A stretch of DNA of 64,000 nt from Mucilaginibacter sp. (GTDB taxonomy: Bacteria; Bacteroidota; Bacteroidia; Sphingobacteriales; Sphingobacteriaceae): positions 1-64,000 of the forward strand of contig JAQBOA010000052.1 of the NCBI GenBank assembly GCA_028288305.1. Reading direction: 5' to 3'. Positions 44,155-53,668 of this stretch are shown here, one piece after another. Position numbers and translations under genes: made by a program. The notes beneath the pieces were generated by a model. The model was given only the letters and a program-made list of their open reading frames with translations. It had not been told where the DNA came from and made no database searches. How positions within the stretch are numbered: position 1 is the stretch's first letter; every line of letters begins with the position of its first letter.

Positions 44155-45024
44155 ATGAATAAAAGTAAAAAGATTGCCTTGATTATCTGCTACTTTGGCA
44201 AACTACCATGGTACTTTAGTTATTTTGTTCATTCCTGTAAATACAATCCCTCCGTTGATTTTTATATCATTACCGATGACTATACCTATACAAATCCTTT
44301 GCCAAATAATGTAAAATTTATTTATAAAACCCTAAATGAAATAAGCCTTTTGGCTACAGAAAAATTAGGTTTTGAGGTAAGTATAACTAACGGATATAAA
44401 TTATGTGATTTTAAGCCTGCATACGGCTTTATCTTTTCTGAACTAATAGAATGCTATGATTTTTGGGGCTATTGCGACATAGATGTAATTTTTGGCAACA
44501 TACGTGATTTTATGACAACCGAACTGCTGGAAAATCATGACCTGATTAGTGTGAGACCTGACTGGATACCCGGCTGTTTTTTATTATTTAAAAATGATTT
44601 AAAAATGAATACCCTTTTCCTTCATAGTAAGGACTACAAAAAGGTTTTTGAAAGTGAAAAACATTATTGTTTTGACGAAACTAATTTTGCGCACAATGCA
44701 TTTGAAGATGGCAAATCGTATCTGGAAATTCAAACAGAAATAGAAAGCATGATGCATGTTGTAAAAAAGATGGAAGCACAAAATTACATAAAGCCCTTTT
44801 TTGATTTGTATATTATCGAAGGTGGGCGTCCCGGAAATTTAAGATGGGAAGATGGAAAAATGATTTATAAAAAAAGATTTGAGATTCTTCTATATCATTT
44901 AATTAAATTTAAAAAACAATATATTCCAAAAAGAAAAATAAACTACATACCTAACTGCTTCACCATTAGTCCAACAAAGATATATCACCAAACAAAATCT
45001 AAAATTGTCATAAATGAGTTTTAA
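44155..45024 (+). CDS. DUF6625 family, glycosyltransferase-like protein
   Basis: A 289-residue protein with N-terminus KKIALIICYFGKLPWYFSYFVHSCKYNPSVDFYIITDD, a DID sugar-nucleotide motif (YWGYCDIDVIFGNI; the DxD type) and a metal/acceptor region near HDLISVRPDWIPGCFLLFKN. The pattern matches GT-A-like enzymes of DUF6625. It overlaps the exporter gene by 11 bases, so a link between sugar transfer and peptide export is likely by context. A fragment of a second copy survives at 42324. Confidence 0.8.
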   Translation: MNKSKKIALIICYFGKLPWYFSYFVHSCKYNPSVDFYIITDDYTYTNPLPNNVKFIYKTLNEISLLATEKLGFEVSITNGYKLCDFKPAYGFIFSELIECYDFWGYCDIDVIFGNIRDFMTTELLENHDLISVRPDWIPGCFLLFKNDLKMNTLFLHSKDYKKVFESEKHYCFDETNFAHNAFEDGKSYLEIQTEIESMMHVVKKMEAQNYIKPFFDLYIIEGGRPGNLRWEDGKMIYKKRFEILLYHLIKFKKQYIPKRKINYIPNCFTISPTKIYHQTKSKIVINEF

Positions 45025-47191
45025 ATTTTACAAACAATTTGACGGAATGGATTGCGGCCCTACCTGCCTGCGCATGATTGCCAAACATTATGGGCGTAAT
45101 TACAAACAGCAAACGCTTAATAAAATGTGTGAGATCAATAGAGAAGGCGTTTCCTTATTGGGGATCAGTGATGCAGCAGAAAAAATTGGTTTTCGTACTT
45201 TAGGTGTTAAATTAAACGCTGAACAATTAAAACAAGCAGAATTACCCTGCATCCTACACTGGCGGCAACATCACTTTGTAGTACTTTATAAAATTAAAAA
45301 CCATAAATATTATTTGGCTGACCCCGCCGCCGGATTAGTTACCCTGGAAGAAGCAGACTTTAACCGTAGTTGGCAAAGTGATAAGGATAATACCGAAGGC
45401 ATTGCCTTGTTGCTGGCCCCCACCCCTCAATTTTATGAACAGGAAGATGAAAAAGGCAGCGAAATACGCTGGTCATTCCTTTTGCGTTATTTAATAACCT
45501 ATCGTAAACTGGTTATTCAGTTGCTTTTCGGCCTGGGTATTGGCAGTTTACTGCAGCTCATCACTCCTTTTTTAACCCAATCCATAGTTGATATAGGCAT
45601 CAATACCCGCAATCTTAATTTTATATACATTATTCTTATTGCCCAGATCGCTCTAGTTATTGGTAGGGTAAGCGTGGAGTTTATCCGGTCGTGGATATTG
45701 CTGCATATCAGTACCAGGGTAAATATTTCCATTCTTACTGATTTTTTAATTAAGCTCATGAAATTGCCCATGAGTTTTTTCGATACCAAAATGACCGGCG
45801 ATATCATGCAGCGCATGAGCGATCAAAAAAATATCCAGACGTTTTTAACAGGCTCCGCATTAACCACCGTATTTTCCATGTTCAACCTGTTGGTTTTTTC
45901 GGTAGTGCTGGCTTATTATAACATTGCCATATTTTTTGTATTTGCTGTTAGCAGCGTTTTATACACAGCGTGGATAGTTCTTTTTTTAAAGCGACGACGT
46001 GCGTTAAACTATAAAAGTTTTGATGTTTCGGCCAAAAACCAAAGCAGTATTGTACAGCTGATAGGCGGCATGCAGGAGATTAAGCTCAACAATTGCGAAC
46101 AGCAGAAACGCTGGGAATGGGAACATATACAGGCCCGTTTATTTAAGTTTAACGTAAAAACATTGGCCCTTAGCCAGTACCAGCAAGGCGGGGCTACTTT
46201 TATTAACGAAGGTAAAAATATACTGATCACCTTTTTAAGCGCAGAGGCGGTGATAAACGGTAACTTAACATTAGGCGCAATGGTAGCTGTACAATATATA
46301 GTTGGTCAGCTAAGCAGTCCTATTGAGCAATTATTAGGCTTTATCCAGGGTTTCCAGGATGCGAAGATCAGCCTGGAGCGTTTGAACGAAATTCACCAGA
46401 TGGCAGATGAAGAACCCGCCGGCAAGGAATGGACCCACATTCTGCCTGAAAATAAAAGTTTAGCTATTAATAACCTTACCTTCCGTTATCCCGGCGCAGG
46501 CAATGAACCAGTGCTGGAAAATATAAATCTCTTTATCCCGGAAGGAAAAACCACGGCAATAGTCGGCATGAGCGGCAGTGGTAAAACAACCATTTTAAAA
46601 CTTTTACTCCGGTTTTATGAACCGCAAAAAGGAGAAATTAAGGTTGGTGACCAATTCATCAACAATATTGGTTTTAAAACCTGGCGCGGCCAATGCGGCG
46701 TAGTAATGCAGGATGGTTTTATTTTTTCGGATAGTATTGAGCGTAATATAGCGGTAGGTGATGAATATCCTGATCAGGAAAAACTCAGACATGCCATAAA
46801 AGTAGCCAACATACAGGACTTTATAGATAGTTTGCCTTTGGGCCTGAACACAAAAATTGGTTCCGAAGGGAACGGTATAAGTCAGGGTCAGCGTCAACGG
46901 ATGCTTATAGCACGTGCCGTTTATAAAGATCCGCAATACCTGTTTTTTGATGAAGCAACCAACGCCCTTGATGCCAATAATGAAAGAGTAATTATGAATA
47001 ACATGCATGAATTTTTTACTGGCCGTACAGTGATCATCGTAGCACACAGGCTAAGTACGGTGAGCAATGCCGATAATATTATTGTACTGGATAAAGGCCG
47101 CATTATTGAACAAGGTACGCATCATGAGCTTACATCTCTTAAAGGCGATTATTATAAGCTGGTAAAAAATCAATTGGAGTTGGGAACTTAG
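45014..47191 (+). CDS. C39-peptidase ABC exporter for GG-leader peptides
   Basis: A 725-residue bacteriocin-type exporter with an N-terminal C39 protease that cuts after the GG-type leader and an ABC-transporter core. The catalytic triad is visible: Cys14 in QFDGMDCGPTC, His87 in HWRQHHFVVL and Asp103 in YYLADPA. The six-helix membrane domain (about 150-440) is followed by the ATPase with Walker A GMSGSGKTT (about 518-526), signature ISQGQRQRM (about 622) and Walker B YLFFDEAT (about 642-648). It should process and export the two precursors at 41852 and 43176. Confidence 0.95.
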   Translation: MSFKFYKQFDGMDCGPTCLRMIAKHYGRNYKQQTLNKMCEINREGVSLLGISDAAEKIGFRTLGVKLNAEQLKQAELPCILHWRQHHFVVLYKIKNHKYYLADPAAGLVTLEEADFNRSWQSDKDNTEGIALLLAPTPQFYEQEDEKGSEIRWSFLLRYLITYRKLVIQLLFGLGIGSLLQLITPFLTQSIVDIGINTRNLNFIYIILIAQIALVIGRVSVEFIRSWILLHISTRVNISILTDFLIKLMKLPMSFFDTKMTGDIMQRMSDQKNIQTFLTGSALTTVFSMFNLLVFSVVLAYYNIAIFFVFAVSSVLYTAWIVLFLKRRRALNYKSFDVSAKNQSSIVQLIGGMQEIKLNNCEQQKRWEWEHIQARLFKFNVKTLALSQYQQGGATFINEGKNILITFLSAEAVINGNLTLGAMVAVQYIVGQLSSPIEQLLGFIQGFQDAKISLERLNEIHQMADEEPAGKEWTHILPENKSLAINNLTFRYPGAGNEPVLENINLFIPEGKTTAIVGMSGSGKTTILKLLLRFYEPQKGEIKVGDQFINNIGFKTWRGQCGVVMQDGFIFSDSIERNIAVGDEYPDQEKLRHAIKVANIQDFIDSLPLGLNTKIGSEGNGISQGQRQRMLIARAVYKDPQYLFFDEATNALDANNERVIMNNMHEFFTGRTVIIVAHRLSTVSNADNIIVLDKGRIIEQGTHHELTSLKGDYYKLVKNQLELGT

Positions 47192-47192
47192 A

Positions 47193-47226
47193 ACGTCATT
47201 AGTCATTAAATCATTAGTCATTAAGT
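47193..47226. repeat. TCATT-family repeat between exporter and adaptor genes
   Basis: Three GTCATTAGTCATTAAATCATT-like units in the 58-bp gap, same family as at 10320-10402, here without the reverse-complement half. Confidence 0.75.
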
Positions 47227-47249
47227 ATTCAAACTTTAGAAACACAAAC

Positions 47250-48005
47250 ATGCCTTCAATTTATACCGAAACCAATCATCAACCCAGGCATAGTGATGAT
47301 GTGCAGGACATTATAACCACTGTGCCATCATGGATATTGAAATGGGGGATTACGTTGTTTTTTGCCATTCTTGTTTTAATCATCGGGTTATCAGCTTTAA
47401 TACGGTACCCTGATATTATAAAGACACAGTTAAAAATAGAGTCAGCAAACTTACCGGAATCAGTAATAACAAAAACATCCGGTAAATTGGTTAAGCTGCT
47501 GGTAGTGCAAAATGAAACAGTAAAATCCGGACAACCATTAGCTTGGTTTGAAAATACGGCCGACCATAATAAATACGTGTTAACTGCGCCAATAGGAGGA
47601 AAAATTTCATTTCCTACCGTTATTCATGAAAACAAACTATTTAGTATGAACCAGGAAGTATTTTACGTTATTCCTGATGATGAAGAGTTTTTTGGAGAAA
47701 TGGTTATTCCACAGGATAATATGGGCAAAATAAAAGAGGGGCAACAAGTTCTGATTAAACTTAAAGCTTATCCTTTTGAAGAATATGGAATGATAAAAGG
47801 AAGGATTACCTATATAACAGAAGTCCCCAATAAAGACAATGTGTTTATATCAAAAGTAGATTTTAAAATAAAAGACACCTCGGATTTGAAAAAGCCTATC
47901 CACTTAAAACAAGGCATGATGGCCGATGCTGAAATTATCACACAAGATGCCACCATTTTACAACGTCTCAGCAGAAATCTTTTCAAGGTAATAGAAAATA
48001 AATAA
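47250..48005 (+). CDS. Short HlyD-family periplasmic adaptor
   Basis: A 251-residue membrane-fusion protein: an N-terminal membrane helix (about 30-52), a split lipoyl half-motif (VITKTSGKLVKLLVVQNETVKSGQPLAWFEN and YVLTAPIGGKISFP) and a beta-barrel domain (GEMVIPQDNMGKIKEGQQVLIKLKAYPFEEYGMIKG). The two lipoyl halves are joined directly: the alpha-helical hairpin normally inserted there (roughly 150 or more residues) is absent, without a frame break, so the adaptor is about 60 percent of the usual length. It probably works with the C39 exporter. See findings. Confidence 0.82.
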   Translation: MPSIYTETNHQPRHSDDVQDIITTVPSWILKWGITLFFAILVLIIGLSALIRYPDIIKTQLKIESANLPESVITKTSGKLVKLLVVQNETVKSGQPLAWFENTADHNKYVLTAPIGGKISFPTVIHENKLFSMNQEVFYVIPDDEEFFGEMVIPQDNMGKIKEGQQVLIKLKAYPFEEYGMIKGRITYITEVPNKDNVFISKVDFKIKDTSDLKKPIHLKQGMMADAEIITQDATILQRLSRNLFKVIENK

Positions 48006-48026
48006 AATTTTATTTACCCAAAATAA

Positions 48027-48058
48027 AAAAAGCGTCCAGTAAATCCGGGACGCTTTTA
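48027..48058 (+). terminator. Bidirectional terminator between HlyD and OmpH genes
   Basis: Stem AAAAAGCGTCC (48027-48037) / GGACGCTTTTA (48048-48058), with flanking A and T runs on both sides; ends convergent transcription. Confidence 0.85.
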
Positions 48059-48077
48059 TAAATGATTTTAATTAATA

Positions 48078-48590
48078 TTATTTTAAGCCTAACTTCGTTT
48101 TCACAGAGGCCATCATATCATCACCTTCGGGAGAAACGATCAGTGTTGTTTGGCCAGAATCCAATACATAAGTATACCCTTTTTCTTTAGCTACTGCAGT
48201 TACTGCAGCCCGGGCTTTATCAATTAAAGGTTTTGAAAGCTCGTTAGTTTTAGCATCTACTTTTTGCTGGGCATCATTCTGATAATCCTGCATGCGTTTT
48301 TGAATATCCTGCAGTTCAGATTGTTTTGCGGAACGAATAGCATCTGTCATTGATGTACCGGTTTTTTGAAATTCCTGGCCTTTTGTCTGCAATTCATTGT
48401 TCATGGCTGTAAGCTGATCAATAAATTGTTTTTGATAAATATCAATTTGTGATCTTATGGTCTTATATTCAGGCATCTGGGTAATTAAGCCCTGAAAATT
48501 AATATAGCCAATTTTTGTTTGTGCTTTTGCAAAGTTGCCTACAAACAACATACTTACCGCAATTAAAGCAACTTTAAATAGTTTTTTCAT
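48078..48590 (-). CDS. OmpH/Skp-family periplasmic chaperone
   Basis: A 170-residue protein with a signal peptide (about 1-23) and a long heptad coiled coil (about 45-130) typical of Skp/OmpH tentacle helices. The C-terminal core TYVLDSGQTTLIVSPEGDD is conserved. It is the last gene of the uppS-bamA-ompH-ompH unit and should hold unfolded outer-membrane proteins for BamA. Confidence 0.9.
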   Translation of the reverse strand: MKKLFKVALIAVSMLFVGNFAKAQTKIGYINFQGLITQMPEYKTIRSQIDIYQKQFIDQLTAMNNELQTKGQEFQKTGTSMTDAIRSAKQSELQDIQKRMQDYQNDAQQKVDAKTNELSKPLIDKARAAVTAVAKEKGYTYVLDSGQTTLIVSPEGDDMMASVKTKLGLK

Positions 48591-48641
48591 TTTTTTGTTC
48601 TGTGTGTTTAATAATTTGGGATTATATTATATAATTTAAAT

Positions 48642-49172
48642 TTATTTTGCAAGCACTCCTGGCTTTAACCCCAGGCGGGTAATTACATCAGCGCTTTTAT
48701 CGTACCTCGGATTAGCGTATAACATAATCACTTCACTGTTTTTGTCAAATATCATATCAAGGTTTTCATTTTCAGCAACAGCCTGTATAGCTTTAGCAAC
48801 TTTGTCCTGTATAGGTTTAATCACTAAGGTACTGTGTTGTTCAAGCTCTCCGTTCGGTCCAAATTTTTGACGCTGAAAATCTTTTGCCGTTGTTTCTTTA
48901 TCAGCAATTTCAGCTTCCCTTCGTTTTTTCATGTCCGGTGTCATTAAAACCTGGTCAGCCTGGTACGCTTTGTAAAGACGGTCAATTTCCTGGAAACGCG
49001 CATCCACCTCCTTTTGCCACTGAGCTGATAATGCACTCAATTGTTTTTGTGCTGATGCGTATTCAGGCATATGTTTTAATATATATTCCGAATCTACGTA
49101 AGCGAAACGCTGCGCAAAAGCTGCTGTCAGTGAAACTAACGTAAACCCTAATACTAAAATTATTCTCTTCAT
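48642..49172 (-). CDS. OmpH/Skp-family periplasmic chaperone
   Basis: A 176-residue protein with a signal peptide (about 1-20) and Skp-like features: FAYVDSEYILKHMPEYASAQKQL, a charged coiled coil and the C-terminal DMIFDKNSEVIMLYANPRYDKSADVITRLG. It sits between BamA (16 bp upstream) and the second OmpH, so chaperone and insertase are made together. A tandem duplication of ompH is usual in Bacteroidota. Confidence 0.9.
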   Translation of the reverse strand: MKRIILVLGFTLVSLTAAFAQRFAYVDSEYILKHMPEYASAQKQLSALSAQWQKEVDARFQEIDRLYKAYQADQVLMTPDMKKRREAEIADKETTAKDFQRQKFGPNGELEQHSTLVIKPIQDKVAKAIQAVAENENLDMIFDKNSEVIMLYANPRYDKSADVITRLGLKPGVLAK

Positions 49173-49188
49173 TACATTTTTCGGATAA

Positions 49189-51741
49189 TCAATTAAATCC
49201 TCCGCTCAAGCTCTGAGAAATTGAAAAACTAAACTGCCCTTTATTTGCTCCTGGTATACCAGGAATTGCATCAAACCCATAACCATAATCCAAACCCAGC
49301 AATCCAAAAATAGGTAAAAATATTCTTACACCTATTCCCGCGGAACGCCGTACATTAAACGGGTCAAATTTATCAAAAGAATTCCAAACATTTCCACCTT
49401 CAGCAAAAGCTAATGCAAATATAGTTGCCGATTGACTTTGAATGATAGGATGCCGAAGTTCGAATGTATACTTATCATATATGGTACTGCCCGGATTAGT
49501 AGTGGTATTATAATTTGTCCCAACCGGAATAATAGAAAAGTTCTGATATCCTCTTAAACCAATAATGTCACTTCCCTGCAAAAATTGATAGCTCTGCATA
49601 CCATCGCCACCCAATTTAAACCGTTCAAAAGGGGATGCGGGAACATAAGAATTGTACTCCCCTAAAAATCCAAACCTTACTTGTGACATCAACACTAATT
49701 TACCGCTGATTCTTTGAAACCATTGTGCATCATACTTGAATTTGTAATACTCAACGAAGTGATAAATTTGCTCAGGCGTAGCTATTGCATAATCAATATG
49801 GTTAAATAATGAATATGGCGGCGTGCCTTGTATCGTTAATTTAATATTTGACCCTGTAGTAGGATAAATAGGTACATCAAGCGAATTCCGGGTTAGTTCT
49901 TGTGTTAATTTAATATTGTATGAGGTACCATTCTGAAATAAATAACCCGTATAGTTATCAAGACTATAGTGATCAAAATTTAAGGAGTAATTTAATTGGA
50001 AATAATTGTCAGGCCAGTTTAAACGTTTTCCTAATGTAATACCCACACCATTTATCCGCAGGTTATTATACAATGGATTGGTTGGTGCATAATACTGCCC
50101 GGTTGAACTAAGCTGCGTATATGCAGATAGTGCAAAATAAATAGGTTTTTTGCCGCCCAGCCACGGTTCTGAAAAAGTGAATGAAAAATTCTGATAAGTA
50201 CGTCCACTGGATTGGCCTCTCAAACTCAATTTCTGTCCATCGCCTTTTGGTAATGGCTTATAACTTTTTAAATGAAAAATATTTTTCAATGAAAAGTTAT
50301 TAAATGTAAGTCCAAGTGTACCTACCAATTGGCCACCACCGTAGCCACCTGAAAGTTCAATCTGATCTGAAGGCTTTTCTACTACATTATATATAATATC
50401 AACTGTACCATCCTGCGGATTTATATTTGTTGGTTTAGGTTCAGTTTTTTGTTCATCAAAGAAACCTAGTTGTCCAATTTCACGGGTACTGCGAATTAAC
50501 AACTGCTTATTAAACTTTTGTCCGGGTTTAGTCCTTATCTCACGCCTTACAACTTTATCATTAGTTACATCATTACCTTTTACAATAACCCTGTTAATTG
50601 TATATTGAGGGCCTTCATAAACTCTAATGTCCAAATCTACAGTATCGTGATAAATTTTGGTTTGCACCGGATCAGCAGTATAGGTTAAATAACCATCATT
50701 TAAATAAAATGATGAAACATCATCATCATCTGGCGTGGGACCGCTTAACCGTTTAGATAATTCATCTTCACTAAAAACATCACCTTTTTTTATTTTTAAT
50801 ATCTTAGTGAGTATTTCTGTAGGATATTTAGCATTACCAGACCATTTGATATTACCGAAATAATACTTTTGCCCTTCAAACAATTTAATTTTTATGCCTA
50901 CTGTATTTTCACCGGTTTTAAAAACGGTATCATTCAAAAGTTCAGCGTCCCTGTAACCTTTGTCCTGCATTTTAGTGATAAGATTTTGTTTATCCTCCAC
51001 ATACTTATCCTGCTTAAATTTCCTTGAGCCAAATAAGTTATACCATCTTTTTTTACGGGTTTTTGTCAGAAATTTCCTAAGCTTTGTTTGAGAAAATGCC
51101 TTGTTACCTTCAAAGGTAACGTCAGTGATCATAACTTTTTGTTTTTTATCAATTACAACATCAAGTATTACGCTGTTAGCATCGCCCGGATCTTTTCTTT
51201 GCCTGATAGTAACAGTAGTGTTTAGATAACCCTTTTCGTTAAAGTGTTTCTTAATTATGGCAGTAGTGGTACTTAATAAATTTTCATTTACAATTTTACC
51301 GGTTTTATCAGTCAGTTTTTTCTGCACATCATCAATTTCACCTTTACGCACCCCTGTTAAATGCAAACGTGATAAACGCGGACGTTCAGTCACAGCAATT
51401 TCAAGATAAATGGTATCAAGCTTAATTTTTGTAATATTTAATTGTACATCATCAAACAAACCCTGGCCGTAAAGATTTTTTATCACGTTAGCATTGGCCT
51501 CACCTGGTAAATTAATACGGTCGCCTTTGTTAAGTTTTGATATTTGTAACAATACATCTTTGTCCAGGTATTTGGTACCGGTAATTGTAATACCGCCTAT
51601 GATATAATCTTTGGGTTCAAGATAACTCAAACTATCTGCAGGTATGGACGATTTTGACAACGAATACCTTTGATTTGAAACCTGGCCCAAAACAGCTGTA
51701 GTAATTACAGAGAAAAGAATAGCAAAAAGAAATTTATTCAT
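49189..51741 (-). CDS. bamA: Outer-membrane protein assembly factor BamA
   Basis: An 850-residue Omp85 protein that inserts beta-barrels into the outer membrane. It has a signal peptide (about 1-19), five POTRA-like repeats (about 40-420, e.g. GGITITGTKYLDKDVLLQISKLNKGDRINLPG) and a 16-strand C-terminal barrel with the VRGF/Y-type lid motif near LRGYQNFSIIPVG and the C-terminal FSISQSLSGGF. It is 63 bp downstream of uppS and directly upstream of two skp-like genes. Confidence 0.96.
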   Translation of the reverse strand: MNKFLFAILFSVITTAVLGQVSNQRYSLSKSSIPADSLSYLEPKDYIIGGITITGTKYLDKDVLLQISKLNKGDRINLPGEANANVIKNLYGQGLFDDVQLNITKIKLDTIYLEIAVTERPRLSRLHLTGVRKGEIDDVQKKLTDKTGKIVNENLLSTTTAIIKKHFNEKGYLNTTVTIRQRKDPGDANSVILDVVIDKKQKVMITDVTFEGNKAFSQTKLRKFLTKTRKKRWYNLFGSRKFKQDKYVEDKQNLITKMQDKGYRDAELLNDTVFKTGENTVGIKIKLFEGQKYYFGNIKWSGNAKYPTEILTKILKIKKGDVFSEDELSKRLSGPTPDDDDVSSFYLNDGYLTYTADPVQTKIYHDTVDLDIRVYEGPQYTINRVIVKGNDVTNDKVVRREIRTKPGQKFNKQLLIRSTREIGQLGFFDEQKTEPKPTNINPQDGTVDIIYNVVEKPSDQIELSGGYGGGQLVGTLGLTFNNFSLKNIFHLKSYKPLPKGDGQKLSLRGQSSGRTYQNFSFTFSEPWLGGKKPIYFALSAYTQLSSTGQYYAPTNPLYNNLRINGVGITLGKRLNWPDNYFQLNYSLNFDHYSLDNYTGYLFQNGTSYNIKLTQELTRNSLDVPIYPTTGSNIKLTIQGTPPYSLFNHIDYAIATPEQIYHFVEYYKFKYDAQWFQRISGKLVLMSQVRFGFLGEYNSYVPASPFERFKLGGDGMQSYQFLQGSDIIGLRGYQNFSIIPVGTNYNTTTNPGSTIYDKYTFELRHPIIQSQSATIFALAFAEGGNVWNSFDKFDPFNVRRSAGIGVRIFLPIFGLLGLDYGYGFDAIPGIPGANKGQFSFSISQSLSGGFN

Positions 51742-51803
51742 TCGAATATTTTAGTGGCTAAAAATAATTTATACAGTTGTTAAAAAGTGTTAAAAGTAAA
51801 AAT

Positions 51804-52544
51804 TTAGTTGACCTGCTCGCTGGTCAGACCAAAACGGCGCTCACGTTTCTGATAATCAAGGATAGCTTCGAACAAATCTTCCCTGCGGAAATCGGGCCAT
51901 AACTTTGATGTGAAGTATAATTCGGCATACGCTATTTGCCAAAGCAAATAATTACTGATACGATATTCACCGCTGGTTCTAATCAGTAATTCGGGATTGG
52001 GCATGCCATTTGTATATAAATTGTTTTCAAAAATTTCTTCATCAATATCATCTATATTTAATTCACCATTCTGCACTTTACCGGCAATTTGCTTTACAGC
52101 CTGTAAAATTTCTTTCCTCGAACTATAACTTAATGCAAGAGTAACCACAAGGCCGGTATTTACTGAAGTTTTGTTAATTGCGTTAGTTAATTCGGTATAG
52201 CATTTATCAGGCAGCATTTTTAAATCGCCTATTGCTTGCAAACGTACGTTATTATCCATAAAGCGATTAATCTCTTTATTGATTGTATTAACCATTAACT
52301 CCATGATTGCCATCACTTCCAGCTTGGGCCTGTTCCAGTTTTCTGATGAAAAAGTATATAATGTAAGATAATTAATACCTAATTCAACAGATCCTTCCAC
52401 CACATCCCTAACCGAAAGCACACCATTATGATGACCAAATATTCTTAATTTGCCTTTTCCTTTTGCCCATCTCCCATTACCATCCATAATTATAGCAATG
52501 TGCTTTGGCAATTTTAACAAATCAATCTCATTCTTATATCCCAT
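51804..52544 (-). CDS. uppS: Undecaprenyl (polyprenyl) diphosphate synthase
   Basis: Cis-prenyltransferase that makes undecaprenyl diphosphate, the lipid carrier for peptidoglycan and polysaccharide. 246 residues. The catalytic Asp21 and the IPP/FPP binding motif MDGNGRWAKGKGKLRIFGHHNG, the SSENWNRP segment and RTSGEYRISNYLLWQIAYAE are all intact. The first gene of the uppS-bamA-ompH-ompH unit. Confidence 0.96.
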   Translation of the reverse strand: MGYKNEIDLLKLPKHIAIIMDGNGRWAKGKGKLRIFGHHNGVLSVRDVVEGSVELGINYLTLYTFSSENWNRPKLEVMAIMELMVNTINKEINRFMDNNVRLQAIGDLKMLPDKCYTELTNAINKTSVNTGLVVTLALSYSSRKEILQAVKQIAGKVQNGELNIDDIDEEIFENNLYTNGMPNPELLIRTSGEYRISNYLLWQIAYAELYFTSKLWPDFRREDLFEAILDYQKRERRFGLTSEQVN

Positions 52545-52879
52545 TATACTGATTATAAAAAGCCATAATTTTGGCTTAAAAAGAAATGACTTTAATAAAA
52601 ATGATCAACAATTTATCACCCACCCCTTTTCTTTTGACTCATCAATTACAAAAATCAATCTATTTTTAGTCTAATTCCTAAAATTTGTCTTGTTTTTTTT
52701 CAGGCAACAAAGGTAAAACTTAATTGTATTTTTTTTAGTATGCTGATAGAAAGAAAAATGTTATTGTTTTTAGCCTGAATTCGGGAAGGTTGAAAGTCCA
52801 AAAAAAGGAATTTTATATTTTGATTGGTTGTTTGTAAAAATTGCACAGGCTTTAATAGTTGTTCTTTTGGACTTTTGGA
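52545..52879. other. Gene-free stretch upstream of uppS
   Basis: 335 bp between the DUF6089 gene and uppS, both on the minus strand. It holds an exact -7 box on the minus strand (TACCTTTG, 52708-52715), about 165 bp from the uppS start, so the uppS-bamA-ompH unit probably has its own promoter and a long leader. No gene or RNA seen. Confidence 0.5.
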
Positions 52880-53662
52880 CTATTGAAAATAACACTTTTG
52901 CGTAACAAAAGTATAGGAAACAGAAAACTGCATAAAAAAGTAAGTATCACTCTGATTAGAACCTCCACGCTGTGTACCCGGTGTCCCGATATAAGTTCCT
53001 GTTTTTATGCCGGAAGGATCGGCTAACGCATTAAAAACTGGGTTGGTAGTTTTGGCGGGATAATTTCCGCCTACGTCATCCAGGTAATTAGTATTTGGGT
53101 TACGATATCCAATATCTGCAGCTAAGGTCCATTTACCAACAATATTGTACTTTACACCTGCACCATAAGGGATTGAAAAAGCTGTGTTTGGATAAGGTTT
53201 TTTCTGCCCTTCTGTTTCGAAACTTCTAAGATCATACCTATTGCCGTTGTATAATGCACTTGGCTTATAATTAACTGCAGCAAAACCGAGATAAATAAAA
53301 GGTGTAAACTTATTTTTACCTGCCTCGGGTATATATTTCAAAAAATTAAATTCTCCAATTGCGCTTATTTCACTTAAATAAGTGGTGAAACTTAAATTGC
53401 GGTTACGAAGCTGCTGGTTGCTGGAATTACTGTCGGCAGCGCTTATTGTACCATAAGTATAATTCAATTTCGCAGAAAGGTAACCATCAAAATTACGTTT
53501 CACGAAACCACCGAACGAAATACCGCTAACTTTAACAGGATTGGTTTCATTCAAATCGCCCATGTAACCTGCTCCGCCAAAAGATCCGCCTATTTCCCAT
53601 GTTTGGGCTTTTAGTTCAGAGGAGAGAAAAATTAAAAGTATTAATGCAGTAAATTTTAACAT
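52880..53662 (-). CDS. DUF6089-type outer-membrane protein
   Basis: A 260-residue protein with a signal peptide (about 1-19, SELKAQ) and barrel-like strands starting WEIGGSFGGAGYMGDLNE, which is the hallmark of the DUF6089 family. Frame is open from 53668 (TTG); ATG at 53662 is preferred. The gene follows nadK directly and precedes uppS, an arrangement conserved in Bacteroidota. Role unknown, presumably outer-membrane. Confidence 0.85.
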   Translation of the reverse strand: MLKFTALILLIFLSSELKAQTWEIGGSFGGAGYMGDLNETNPVKVSGISFGGFVKRNFDGYLSAKLNYTYGTISAADSNSSNQQLRNRNLSFTTYLSEISAIGEFNFLKYIPEAGKNKFTPFIYLGFAAVNYKPSALYNGNRYDLRSFETEGQKKPYPNTAFSIPYGAGVKYNIVGKWTLAADIGYRNPNTNYLDDVGGNYPAKTTNPVFNALADPSGIKTGTYIGTPGTQRGGSNQSDTYFFMQFSVSYTFVTQKCYFQ

Positions 53663-53668
53663 CGGCAA

